Counted from the first letter of the stretch, positions 6,297 through 13,460 are shown. The stretch is 13,540 bases of DNA from JBGPNN01 sp041487495 (GCA_041487495.1 JBGPNN010000071.1:1-13540), one strand, 5' to 3'. Numbers and translations: made by a program. The notes: a model not told the origin generated them from the sequence alone.

Positions 6297-7177
6297 TCCG
6301 CCGCCTCGGCCAGAGCCAGATCCTTTCGCACGTCGCGATGCCGCACGTGCACCCGGCACCCCCGGGCCCGCACGTGCCGCGCCAGTTCCTCGCCCAGCAC
6401 CACCGACCGATGCCGGCCCCCCGTGCAGCCGAGGCCGATTGTCAGATGAGTCTTCCCCTCGGCCACGAACTGCGGCAGCAGGTAGTCGGTGAAGTCGTAC
6501 AGCCGCTTGAGAAACTCCCGCGTCTCTGGCTGCTCCAGCACGAACCGCCGGACCCGCGCATGACTGCCGGGCAATGGCCGGAGCGTCGCCTGATAGTGTG
6601 GGTTCGGCAGGAAGCGGACGTCGAGGATCAGATCGGCATCGATCGGGATGCCGTACTTATAGCCAAACGACACGATGCTGATCTCTAGCTGCCGTGCGCG
6701 CTTGCGGTCTCGCAGGTAGGTCGAGACGATTTCGTCCCGCAGTTCCTTCACCGTCAGCGTGGACGTATCAACGATCCTATCGGATCGGCCCTTGACGACT
6801 TCGAGTCGCCGGCGCTCCGCACGGATGCCGTCTAGCACGCGGCCGGCCTGCGCCAACGGATGTTTGCGACGGGTTTCTTTGAAGCGGCGCACCAGCACGT
6901 CGTCTGCCGCGTCGAGGAAGAGGATGTCATAGCGCAGCCCCATCCGGCTCAACTGCTGCAGGGCGGCGAACAACTCGTCAAAAAACTCGCCGCCGCGGAT
7001 GTCGATGACCAGCGCGACGCGGCGAACCTTGCCTCCCGAGTGCAACACGACATCAGCAAACTTCGGCAGCAGCGCCGGTGGCAGATTGTCCACGCAAAAG
7101 AAGCCCAGGTCTTCGAAGACCTTCATCGCGTTCGACTTGCCCGCACCGGACAGGCCGGTGATGATGACAAACTGCAC
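6293..7177 (-). CDS. rapZ: RNase adapter / nucleotide-binding protein RapZ (YvcJ family)
   Basis: The 294-residue P-loop protein fits the family length of about 285-295. The N-terminal kinase-like domain has a Walker A motif GLSGAGKS (residues 8-15) and a later VALVIDIRGGEFF stretch. The C-terminal domain has SFGYKYGIPIDADLI and DVRFLPNPHY, then the hallmark GCTGGRHRSV (250-259). In enterobacteria RapZ directs RNase E to the GlmZ small RNA and so controls amino-sugar synthesis; in Gram-positives the role of YvcJ is less clear. The chosen start is GTG at 7177 (protein MQFVIITGLSGAG), because an upstream opening to 7267 adds an arginine-rich stretch absent from the family and overlaps the previous gene. 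The ribosome site is only a G-run. The stop overlaps yvcK by 4 nt, so the two are probably co-translated. Confidence 0.94.
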   Translation of the reverse strand: MQFVIITGLSGAGKSNAMKVFEDLGFFCVDNLPPALLPKFADVVLHSGGKVRRVALVIDIRGGEFFDELFAALQQLSRMGLRYDILFLDAADDVLVRRFKETRRKHPLAQAGRVLDGIRAERRRLEVVKGRSDRIVDTSTLTVKELRDEIVSTYLRDRKRARQLEISIVSFGYKYGIPIDADLILDVRFLPNPHYQATLRPLPGSHARVRRFVLEQPETREFLKRLYDFTDYLLPQFVAEGKTHLTIGLGCTGGRHRSVVLGEELARHVRARGCRVHVRHRDVRKDLALAEAAE

Positions 7178-7223
7178 CGCGCCCCCCAGGCGGAGGCGAG
7201 AACCGCGACGGCGCGTCCGGGCG

Positions 7224-7568
7224 CTACCGTCTCGAGAGATGGCTGAGGCTCGTGCTGACGATGGCAATGATCAGCGCTCCCACAAAAGCAGACCAGAAGT
7301 TGGCGATCTGGAATCCCGGAACCACTGCGCTGACGACAAACAGCATCAGCGCGTTGATAACCAGGGTGAAGAGTCCGAGCGTGAGGATGCTGAGCGGCAG
7401 AGTGAGGAGGATAAACAACCATCGGATCGACGCATTGACGAGACCCAGGACCAGGGCGGCCCAGATGATCGTCCGAGTATCCGGGACGCTAATGCCGATG
7501 GGAAGAAGGGTGGTGACCCAAATGGCAATGCCGTTAAACAGCCACCGGATCAGGAACCCGCCAAACAT
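7224..7568 (-). CDS. Phage holin family 4 / YvlD-like small membrane protein
   Basis: A 114-residue, very hydrophobic protein with about four membrane spans (roughly 8-27, 32-51, 52-76 and 88-107) and a short basic end LSRR. The pattern RWLFNGIAIWVTTLLPIGI at the start, WAALVLGLVNASIRWLF in the middle and LTLGLFTLVINALMLF matches the Phage_holin_4_2 family (YvlD), which is widespread on bacterial chromosomes outside prophages and has no settled function. The ATG at 7568 has an excellent ribosome site (AGGAGG at 7575-7580, 6 nt away) and a promoter just upstream. It is the first gene of the unit that continues 46 nt later into rapZ and yvcK. No lysin or other phage gene is near, so a lysis role is unlikely. 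Confidence 0.82.
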   Translation of the reverse strand: MFGGFLIRWLFNGIAIWVTTLLPIGISVPDTRTIIWAALVLGLVNASIRWLFILLTLPLSILTLGLFTLVINALMLFVVSAVVPGFQIANFWSAFVGALIIAIVSTSLSHLSRR

Positions 7569-7597
7569 ACCGCCCCTCCTCCCCGATCTGTTCCACC

Positions 7598-7603
7598 ATT
7601 ATA
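7598..7603 (-). promoter_or_regulatory. Consensus -10 box (TATAAT) upstream of the holin-family gene, rapZ and yvcK
   Basis: The minus strand carries a perfect TATAAT in the context GGGTATAATGG. The best -35 at a 16-bp spacing is TTATTC (about 7620-7625), which is weak. The predicted start near 7591 gives a short leader of about 23 nt with an immediate strong ribosome site. It lies in the 90-nt gap after the PuuD-like gene and defines a separate transcription unit. Confidence 0.55.
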
Positions 7604-7658
7604 CCCTTGCGGGCCAGGCGAATAACCCAGCTTACGGCTCTCTCCGCCACACCCTCTC

Positions 7659-8492
7659 TCAGGGGCGCTCCCGCGGCGATCCACTGACGAGCATCAGGTG
7701 GCGCACGCCCGCCCCAACGACGAAGATCAGCGTCAAGATGAACCAGCGGTGCGGGCCGCCGTATATCCTCGGAAAGTGGTTGCTGATCATCAAGAAGATG
7801 GCGGGGAACGTCAGGTACGTGTTATGCGTCGAGCGCATCTTCGCGTGTCTGCCGAGTGAATGGTCGACCGCGCGGCGCTCGCGCGCCGCGCGCACCATTT
7901 GGCGCTGCGGGAGCATGATGTGGATCCACACGTTCGCGGCCATGATCGTCCCCGCCATGGCCCCGACGTGTAGAAAGGCCGCGCGGGGACTCAGCACATG
8001 GGTGGCCGCGTAGTTCACCGCGACTAGGAGTGCAAAGGACACCCCCGCCGCCAACGCCGGGCGCCGGGCCAGCGACCGCCACAGACCATCGTAGACGAAC
8101 CATCCGGCCGCCAGCATTCCCACGCCCACGGCGACCGCCTGCTCGGGAGTCAGCGCGGCGCCGCGATCCACCATGAGGACCGATGCGCTGAGGTAGTAGA
8201 CGACGATGAGCAGCAGGAAGCCGGACAGCCACGTGGTGGTGGCCTCGATCCAGAACCACCGAAGGTACGGTGGCAGACGACCGGGAACCAGCAGCCGTTT
8301 TTCGAGCTGGTAGTAGCCACCGCTATGCAGCAGCCAGGTGACGCCGTCGACATCCTTGCGGAATTGTGGATCGCGGTGCAGATGGCGGTCGATCCACATG
8401 AAGAGGAGCGAGTCGCCGATCCACATGATGCCGGCGATCACGTGGATCCAGCGCAGCAGGGCGTTCAGCCATTCCAGCCAGGCTGACGACAC
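7659..8492 (-). CDS. PuuD-like membrane protein (urate oxidase N-terminal domain family), lacking cytochrome c domain
   Basis: A 277-residue integral membrane protein with about six to seven spans. WIHVIAGIMWIGDSLLF (15-31), FLHVGAMAGTIMAANVWIHI (173-192) and HNTYLTFPAIFLMISNHFP (223-241) match the membrane domain of PuuD-type urate hydroxylase (Urate_ox_N, DUF989). Full PuuD has an extra C-terminal cytochrome c domain with a CxxCH haem site; this protein ends soon after GAGVRHLMLVSG and has no CxxCH. Several histidines in or near spans (for example 17, 175, 191, 223, 239 and 265) could bind haem, but this is inference. The start is GTG at 8492 behind a GGGGAGAGGCAGG purine run. It follows sucD by 32 nt and has no purine-degradation neighbours, so urate oxidation is doubtful; a haem-linked electron-transfer role beside TCA genes is an alternative. 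Confidence 0.75.
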   Translation of the reverse strand: MSSAWLEWLNALLRWIHVIAGIMWIGDSLLFMWIDRHLHRDPQFRKDVDGVTWLLHSGGYYQLEKRLLVPGRLPPYLRWFWIEATTTWLSGFLLLIVVYYLSASVLMVDRGAALTPEQAVAVGVGMLAAGWFVYDGLWRSLARRPALAAGVSFALLVAVNYAATHVLSPRAAFLHVGAMAGTIMAANVWIHIMLPQRQMVRAARERRAVDHSLGRHAKMRSTHNTYLTFPAIFLMISNHFPRIYGGPHRWFILTLIFVVGAGVRHLMLVSGSPRERP

Positions 8493-8524
8493 GGCGACCT
8501 GCCTCTCCCCGCGTGGGCGGGACG

Positions 8525-9397
8525 CTAGACTCGCAGAGCCGCCTTCAACGCCTCCGGAACGCGTGCCGGCAGGTCGACCATACGGACGCCGGCGGCTTCC
8601 AGCGCGGCAATCTTGGCCTGCGCGGTGCCTTCGCTGCCGGAGATGACGGCACCGGCGTGACCCATGCGCTTGCCGGGAGGCGCTGTGCGCCCGGCAATGT
8701 AGCCGGCCACGGGTTTCCGCACAGACGCCTTGATGAACCGGGCGGCTTCCTCTTCCGCGCTCCCGCCGATCTCACCAACGAGCACGATCGCGGTGGTCTC
8801 GGGATCATCATTGAAGAGTCTAATCGCTTCGGTAAACGACACCCCAACCACCGGGTCGCCGCCCAATCCCAGGGCGGTGCTCTGACCGAGCCCGGCGTGG
8901 GTCAAACCCGCGACGATCTCATACGTGAGCGTGCCGCTGCGCGAGACGAGGCCCACGCCGCCCTGTTTGAACAGGTGATTCGGCATGATGCCAATCTTGC
9001 AGCGCCCCGGCGAGGTCAGGCCCGGCCCGTTGGGCCCGACCACGCGGACCCCGGCCGCGCGTGCGGCCGCGACCACTTCGATCGCGTCGTGCACGGGGAT
9101 GTGCTCGGTGATGATCACGACGGGATCGAGGCGTGACGCGATGGCTTCGAGCGCCGCGTCCTTGGCACCGCGCGCCGGCACGAAGATGCAGGAGGCCGTG
9201 GCGCCGGTCTGCGCGACGGCCTCCGCGACGGTGTCGAATACAGGCACCCCGGCCGCCGTAGCGCCGCCCTTCCCGGGCGTCATGCCGGCCACCACCTTCG
9301 TGCCGAACTCCCGCATGCGGCCCGCGTGGAACTCGCCCTGGTAGCCGGTGATCCCCTGCACCAGGACGCGGGTCTGTTCGGTGATCAAGATCGCCAT
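8525..9397 (-). CDS. sucD: Succinyl-CoA synthetase (ADP-forming) alpha subunit
   Basis: SucD binds CoA and carries the histidine that is phosphorylated while succinyl-CoA and ADP are converted to succinate, CoA and ATP. The 290-residue length is normal. CoA-binding residues lie in VQGITGYQG (13-21), followed by GTKVVAGMTPGKGG (32-45), GPNGPGLTSPGRCKIG (121-136), GLVSRSGTLTYE (149-160) and GHAGAVI (246-252), where His247 is the phospho-histidine. The ATG at 9397 has GGAGG (9403-9407) at a good distance. It follows sucC after 30 nt. One oddity: position 124 is glycine where E. coli and most homologues have the conserved cysteine of GPNCPG. Confidence 0.97.
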   Translation of the reverse strand: MAILITEQTRVLVQGITGYQGEFHAGRMREFGTKVVAGMTPGKGGATAAGVPVFDTVAEAVAQTGATASCIFVPARGAKDAALEAIASRLDPVVIITEHIPVHDAIEVVAAARAAGVRVVGPNGPGLTSPGRCKIGIMPNHLFKQGGVGLVSRSGTLTYEIVAGLTHAGLGQSTALGLGGDPVVGVSFTEAIRLFNDDPETTAIVLVGEIGGSAEEEAARFIKASVRKPVAGYIAGRTAPPGKRMGHAGAVISGSEGTAQAKIAALEAAGVRMVDLPARVPEALKAALRV

Positions 9398-9427
9398 CGA
9401 GTCCTCCGCGTGAACTGGGCTGCGCGT

Positions 9428-10534
9428 CTACGCCCGGGCGGCCTGGCGGACGGTTTCCTGCGCCGCGGCCTCGGGGTCGACATAGGCGTGAATCTTGGCA
9501 TCCTGCAGGATCTTGCGGCCTTCGTCCTCATTCGTGCCGGTCAGGCGGACGACCATGGGGATCTGCGGTGGCTGCGAGGCGATGGCGCGGGCGATGTCGT
9601 CGCAGCGGGTGATCCCGCCGAAGATGTTGATAAACAGCGCGCGCACCCCCGGCTTGCGGAGCACAATGCTCATCGCGTGCGCCATGTTCTCGGTGGTCGC
9701 GCCGCCGCCCACGTCGAGGAAGTTGGCCGGGCGACCGCCGAAATGCGCGATCATGTCGAGCGTGGACATCACCAGACCGGCGCCGTTGCCGATGATGGCG
9801 ACATTCCCATCGAGTTCCACATATGAGAGATCCTGGCTCTTCGCGGCCTGCTCCAGTTCAGTCAGTTCCTCATTGCGCGGGAGCCCATCATGGCGGTACG
9901 TGGCGTTGTCGTCGATGATGAGCTTTGCATCGACGGCCAGCAGCGCACCGCCGGCGATCGCCAGCGGGTTGATCTCCGCGAGTTCCGCGTCCATCCCGGT
10001 GCAGATGCGGGAAAGACTGTGCGCGATCGTCGCAAACTGCAGCAGGAGCTTACCTTCGAAGCCGAGTGTGCGGCCGAGTTCGCGGGCCTGATACGGCTGG
10101 AAGCCCGCGAACGGGTCGATGTGCATCTTGGCGATCTTCTCAGGAGTCGTGCGGGCCACTTCTTCAATATCGATCCCGCCGGCCGCCGAGCCGATCACTA
10201 CGAGCCGCCCCGCGCCACGATCGACCGTAAACGCCAGGTAGTATTCGGCGCCGATGTCCGCGGCCTCGGCGACCAGCAGCCGGCGCACCTTCTCGCCCTT
10301 GATGTCCATCCCGAGGATGGCCTTGGCCTTCTCGCGCGCTTCGGCCGGATCTTTGGCCAGTTTGATCCCGCCGGCCTTCCCGCGCCCCCCGACGAGTACT
10401 TGCGCCTTGAGGACGACGGGGTACGCGAGGGCGACCTCATCGATCTGCTCGGGCCGGTCGATGACGGTCCCCTTCTGGATGGGGATGCCGTACGACGCGA
10501 AGATCTCTTTGGCCTGATACTCGTGCAGTTTCAT
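9428..10534 (-). CDS. sucC: Succinyl-CoA synthetase (ADP-forming) beta subunit
   Basis: SucC supplies the ATP-grasp nucleotide site and the succinate site of succinyl-CoA synthetase. The 368-residue protein starts MKLHEYQAKEIFASYGIPI, has the glycine-rich VLVGGRGKAGGIKLA loop, the Mg-binding region AEINPLA followed by VDAKLIIDDNA, and then the CoA-ligase domain motifs GNGAGLVMSTLD, NFLDVGGGA, FINIFGGITRCDDIA and VRLTGTNEDEGRKIL. It is about 20 residues shorter than E. coli SucC (388) but similar to many other bacteria. A GTG two codons upstream (10540) is also in frame, but it overlaps the ribosome site, so the ATG at 10534 is preferred. It is followed by sucD. Confidence 0.96.
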   Translation of the reverse strand: MKLHEYQAKEIFASYGIPIQKGTVIDRPEQIDEVALAYPVVLKAQVLVGGRGKAGGIKLAKDPAEAREKAKAILGMDIKGEKVRRLLVAEAADIGAEYYLAFTVDRGAGRLVVIGSAAGGIDIEEVARTTPEKIAKMHIDPFAGFQPYQARELGRTLGFEGKLLLQFATIAHSLSRICTGMDAELAEINPLAIAGGALLAVDAKLIIDDNATYRHDGLPRNEELTELEQAAKSQDLSYVELDGNVAIIGNGAGLVMSTLDMIAHFGGRPANFLDVGGGATTENMAHAMSIVLRKPGVRALFINIFGGITRCDDIARAIASQPPQIPMVVRLTGTNEDEGRKILQDAKIHAYVDPEAAAQETVRQAARA

Positions 10535-10539
10535 GGGCA

Positions 10540-10544
10540 CCCTC
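10540..10544 (-). promoter_or_regulatory. Shine-Dalgarno site deciding the sucC start
   Basis: The minus strand reads GAGGG here, 5 nt before the ATG at 10534. The alternative in-frame GTG at 10540 overlaps this site and so cannot use it, which fixes the start as MKLHEYQ. No convincing -35/-10 pair was found in the 61-nt gap 10535-10595. Confidence 0.6.
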
Positions 10545-10595
10545 GGTGGGACAATGAGACGGGTCGTCGTCCTTCAGCATGGTAGCACGACAACT

Positions 10596-11186
10596 TCATG
10601 GCAAACGTCCCAGCTTCTGAGCCAATTGTGCTTTCACCTCAGGCCACTCGCTATCGATGATGCTGAAGTACACGGTATCGCGGACGCGGCCGTCAACCAG
10701 GATCATGTGGCGGCGAAAGATGCCCTCCTCCTTCGCCCCGATCCGCAGCAGCGCCCGCCGTGATCGCTCGTTCAAGACGTCGGTCTTGAACTCGACGCGG
10801 ATGCAGCCGAGCGTCTCAAACGCGTGCCGTAAGAGCAGGTACTTCGTCTCGGTGTTCACCGCCGTCCGCTGAAAGGCACGTCCGTACCACGTCCAGCCGA
10901 TCTCCAGCCGGCGGTTCGCTTTGTCGATGTTCGCGTAGCGGGTGCTGCCGATGGCCCGGCCGGTCGTCTTACTGATGACGGCGAACGGTACCGCCGTACC
11001 ATTCACTTGCCAGGTGAGGGCGGTCTGAATATAGGTTCGCAACCCTTCGGGTGTCGGCGGATACGCCTGCGTCAGCCTGACCAAATCCTCGTCCAGGCCG
11101 ACCTCACAGAGCGCAGGGTGGTGCGCCATCGAGAGCGGCTCCAACCGCACGTGGGCTCCATCGAGTGTAACCGGCTCGACGTACAC
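10596..11186 (-). CDS. GNAT family N-acetyltransferase (RimJ/RimL-like)
   Basis: A 196-residue single-domain acetyltransferase of the Acetyltransf_3 type. The central strands and acetyl-CoA loop are seen in RRLEIGWTWYGRAFQRTAVN (92-111), followed by the helix TKYLLLRHAFETLGCIRVEF (114-133), the family hallmark DVLNERSRRALLRIGAKEEG (136-155) and RDTVYFSIIDSEWPEVK (169-185). The loop that contacts CoA phosphates is RAFQRTAV here rather than the textbook RGxGxG/A, which is common in this subfamily. The start is GTG at 11186, only 4 nt after the mdh stop, so it is translationally linked to mdh; sucC follows after 61 nt. The substrate cannot be read from sequence; relatives act on protein N-termini, amino acids or small amines. 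Confidence 0.88.
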   Translation of the reverse strand: MYVEPVTLDGAHVRLEPLSMAHHPALCEVGLDEDLVRLTQAYPPTPEGLRTYIQTALTWQVNGTAVPFAVISKTTGRAIGSTRYANIDKANRRLEIGWTWYGRAFQRTAVNTETKYLLLRHAFETLGCIRVEFKTDVLNERSRRALLRIGAKEEGIFRRHMILVDGRVRDTVYFSIIDSEWPEVKAQLAQKLGRLP

Positions 11187-11190
11187 CCGG

Positions 11191-12123
11191 TCAGGCCTTC
11201 AATGCCCCGAGCATCTCCCGGATCGCACCCACCGACGCCTTGAACGCGGTCTTCTCGGCCGCGTCCAGCGGGATCTCGATGATCTTCTCCATCCCGCCTG
11301 CGCCCAGCACGACCGGCACGCCCACACACACGTCCTTCTCCCCATACTCCCCGTCTAGATAGACGCAGCAGGGGATCACGCGCTTCTTGTCGCGCAGCAC
11401 CGCCTCGACCATCTCGCAGATCGACGCGCCGGGCGCGGTGAACGCGCTCGCCTTCATCAGCTCGGTGATCTCGGCCCCTCCCCGGCGGGTGCGGGCCACG
11501 ATCGTCTCGATCTGCGCCGCTGAGAGAAAGTGTGACACGGGGATGCCCCGCACCGTCGCGTAGCGCGGCAGTGGCACCATATCCTTGTCGGTGTGTGCGC
11601 CGATGACCAGCGCGTGGATGTCATCGACCGAGACGCCAAGTTCCATCGCCAGAAACGTCCGGAAGCGCGTCGAGTCCAGCGCCCCCGACTCGCCGATCAC
11701 ACGCGCGCGCGGCAGGCCGGCGGCCTTGAAGGTCAGATACATCATCGCGTCCAGCGGGTTGGTCACGACGATGATGACCGCGCCCGGCGACGCCTTCACC
11801 ACAGGCTCGATGATGCTGCGCATGATGCCGGCGTTGGTATCGATCAATTGTTCACGGGTCATCCCGGGCTTGCGGGCGATGCCCGCGGTGATCACCACCA
11901 CGTCTGAACCCGCGGTGGCGGCGTAGTCGTTGCTGCCGGTCACCTTCCCGTCGAAGCCGGCGATCGGGCCGGACTGCGTGATGTCCAAAGCCTTGCCTTG
12001 CGGCAGACCCTCAATGATGTCGACCAAGACGACGTCGGCGAGTTCCTGGCTCGCGATCCAGTGGGCCGCAGCGGTGCCGACGGTACCGGCGCCCACGATC
12101 GAGACTTTTGCTCGCTTGGGCAC
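11191..12123 (-). CDS. mdh: Malate dehydrogenase (LDH-like, NAD-dependent)
   Basis: The 310-residue enzyme interconverts malate and oxaloacetate. The Rossmann motif is VSIVGAGTVGTAAAH (7-21), and Asp35 in VVLVDIIEG binds the adenosine ribose, pointing to NAD. The substrate loop AGIARKPGMTREQL (80-93) has Arg84 and Arg90, the malate-type pattern, instead of the lactate-type glutamine. VVTNPLDAM (119-127) and SGALDSTRFRTFLA (146-159, Asp150 and Arg153) follow. The catalytic histidine is His177 in VIGAHTDKDMVPLPRY; this loop differs from the usual GGHGDTMVP by an apparent one-residue insertion. The start is GTG at 12123 with GAGGAG (12130-12135) 6 nt away. It follows icd by 18 nt and precedes the GNAT gene by 4 nt. 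Confidence 0.95.
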   Translation of the reverse strand: MPKRAKVSIVGAGTVGTAAAHWIASQELADVVLVDIIEGLPQGKALDITQSGPIAGFDGKVTGSNDYAATAGSDVVVITAGIARKPGMTREQLIDTNAGIMRSIIEPVVKASPGAVIIVVTNPLDAMMYLTFKAAGLPRARVIGESGALDSTRFRTFLAMELGVSVDDIHALVIGAHTDKDMVPLPRYATVRGIPVSHFLSAAQIETIVARTRRGGAEITELMKASAFTAPGASICEMVEAVLRDKKRVIPCCVYLDGEYGEKDVCVGVPVVLGAGGMEKIIEIPLDAAEKTAFKASVGAIREMLGALKA

Positions 12124-12129
12124 GATATT

Positions 12130-12135
12130 CTCCTC
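12130..12135 (-). promoter_or_regulatory. Shine-Dalgarno site supporting the GTG start of mdh
   Basis: GAGGAG on the minus strand, 6 nt before the GTG at 12123. It supports the protein start PKRAKVSIVGAG, which places the Rossmann motif at the usual distance from the N-terminus. Confidence 0.6.
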
Positions 12136-12141
12136 GACGTC

Positions 12142-13389
12142 CTACGGCATATTATCGATAACGGCCGTGGCAAATTCGCTGGTCTTGACTTCCTTCGCCC
12201 CCGGCATCAACCGCGCCAGATCGTAGGTCACGATCTTCTGCTGGAAGCTCTTCTCCATCCCCTTGACGATCTTGTCCGCGGCTTCCTGCCAGCCCATGTA
12301 TTCAAGCATCATCACGCCCGACAGCGTCAGCGAGCCGGGGTTCACCTTGTCCTGATTGGCGTACTTGGGCGCGGTGCCGTGCGTGGCCTCGAAGATCGCA
12401 TGGAAGTCGCTCATGTTGGCTCCCGGCGCCATGCCGATGCCGCCCACCTGCGCCGCAATGGCATCAGAAAGATAGTCGCCGTTGAGGTTGCCGGTGGCGA
12501 TGACTGAGAAGTCCTGCGGACGGGTAAGCACGTGCTGGAACGTGACGTCGGCGATGTAATCTTGAAGAAGGATCTTGCCCGCCGGCGTCTTGCCGCCGTG
12601 CGTGTCCTGCACGTCCTGCCACGAGATGGTCTTGTCGCCAAACTCTTCCTGGCCCAACTCGTACCCCCACTTCGCAAAGGCGCCTTCCGTATACTTCATG
12701 ATGTTGCCTTTGTGCACGAAGGTCACGCTCTTGCGCTTATGGTCGACGGCATACTGGATCGCCTTGCGCACCAGCCGCTTCGTGCCAAACGCGCTCATGG
12801 GCTTGAGCCCAACCGCGGAACCCTCACGGATCTTCCACTTGAACTCATTCTTGACGAAGTCGATCAGCTTGTTGGCTTCGGCCGAGCCGGCGGGCCACTC
12901 GAAGCCCAGGTAGATGTCCTCGGAGTTCTCCCGGAAGATCACCATGTCCACCATTTCGGGGCGTTTGACGGGACTGGGCACGTTCTCGAAGTAGCGCACC
13001 GGCCGAACGCAGGTGTAGAGATCGAGCAGCTGCCGGAGCGTCACGTTCAGACTGCGGAACCCGCCGCCGATCGGCGTCGTCAGCGGTCCTTTGATCCCCA
13101 CGACGTAGTGCGTGAACGCCCGCAGGGTATCTTCGGGCAGCCAGTTCTTGAAGGTATTGAATGACTTCTCGCCGGCGAAGACCTCGAACCAGACGATCTT
13201 ACGCGCGCCGCCATACGCCTTGGCGACCGCCGCGTCGAAGATGCGCTGGCTAGCTCGCCAGATATCGGGCCCCGTGCCGTCGCCTTCGATGAACGGGATG
13301 ATGGGATGGCTGGGAACAACGAGGCGGCCGTCTTTGATATCGATCTTCTGGCCCTGCGCCGGGGGTTTCAGGGTTTCCAATTGAAGCAT
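12142..13389 (-). CDS. icd: Isocitrate dehydrogenase, NADP-dependent (E. coli type)
   Basis: The 415-residue enzyme oxidises isocitrate to 2-oxoglutarate and CO2; E. coli Icd is 416 residues. Motifs include PFIEGDGTGPDIW (32-44), the substrate loop GGGFRSLNVTLRQ (108-120) with Ser113 (the residue phosphorylated by AceK in E. coli), RPVRYFENVPSPVKRPE (129-145), IFRENSEDIYLGFEW (151-165) and DAIAAQVGGIGMAPGAN (309-325). NADP preference is supported by Lys342-Tyr343 and Val349 in APKYANQDKVNPGS and by Tyr389 and Arg393 in TYDLARL, matching E. coli Lys344, Tyr345, Val351, Tyr391 and Arg395. The ATG at 13389 is chosen over an upstream in-frame codon at 13476 because the extra 29 residues are not family-like and would cover the predicted promoter; TCCTT at 13400-13404 gives an AAGGA ribosome site 10 nt away. 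mdh follows after 18 nt. Confidence 0.96.
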   Translation of the reverse strand: MLQLETLKPPAQGQKIDIKDGRLVVPSHPIIPFIEGDGTGPDIWRASQRIFDAAVAKAYGGARKIVWFEVFAGEKSFNTFKNWLPEDTLRAFTHYVVGIKGPLTTPIGGGFRSLNVTLRQLLDLYTCVRPVRYFENVPSPVKRPEMVDMVIFRENSEDIYLGFEWPAGSAEANKLIDFVKNEFKWKIREGSAVGLKPMSAFGTKRLVRKAIQYAVDHKRKSVTFVHKGNIMKYTEGAFAKWGYELGQEEFGDKTISWQDVQDTHGGKTPAGKILLQDYIADVTFQHVLTRPQDFSVIATGNLNGDYLSDAIAAQVGGIGMAPGANMSDFHAIFEATHGTAPKYANQDKVNPGSLTLSGVMMLEYMGWQEAADKIVKGMEKSFQQKIVTYDLARLMPGAKEVKTSEFATAVIDNMP

Positions 13390-13460
13390 GCGGTCACCGT
13401 CCTTGTGGCTTCTGATGCGCGTATGCGCAGAATACTGAGCATTGCGGGGAATCCCGTTCA

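Noticed and set aside
6297..6359. Upstream extension of yvcK to 6359
   Set aside because: It overlaps the rapZ coding end by over 60 nt with a Gly/Arg/Ser-rich stretch; the ATGA overlap start at 6296 is the normal arrangement.
4944..6492. Long plus-strand ORFs (up to 355 codons) opposite yvcK and rapZ
   Set aside because: They lie fully opposite strongly supported genes, have low-complexity compositions and no ribosome site or family motif.
7224..7568. Prophage remnant suggested by the holin-family label
   Set aside because: No endolysin, integrase, structural or attachment-site sequence is nearby, base composition is like the neighbours, and this family is common on chromosomes outside phages.
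7569..7658. A rho-independent terminator after the PuuD-like gene
   Set aside because: No stable GC stem followed by a T-run is visible on the minus strand; only short GGG/CCC pairings occur.
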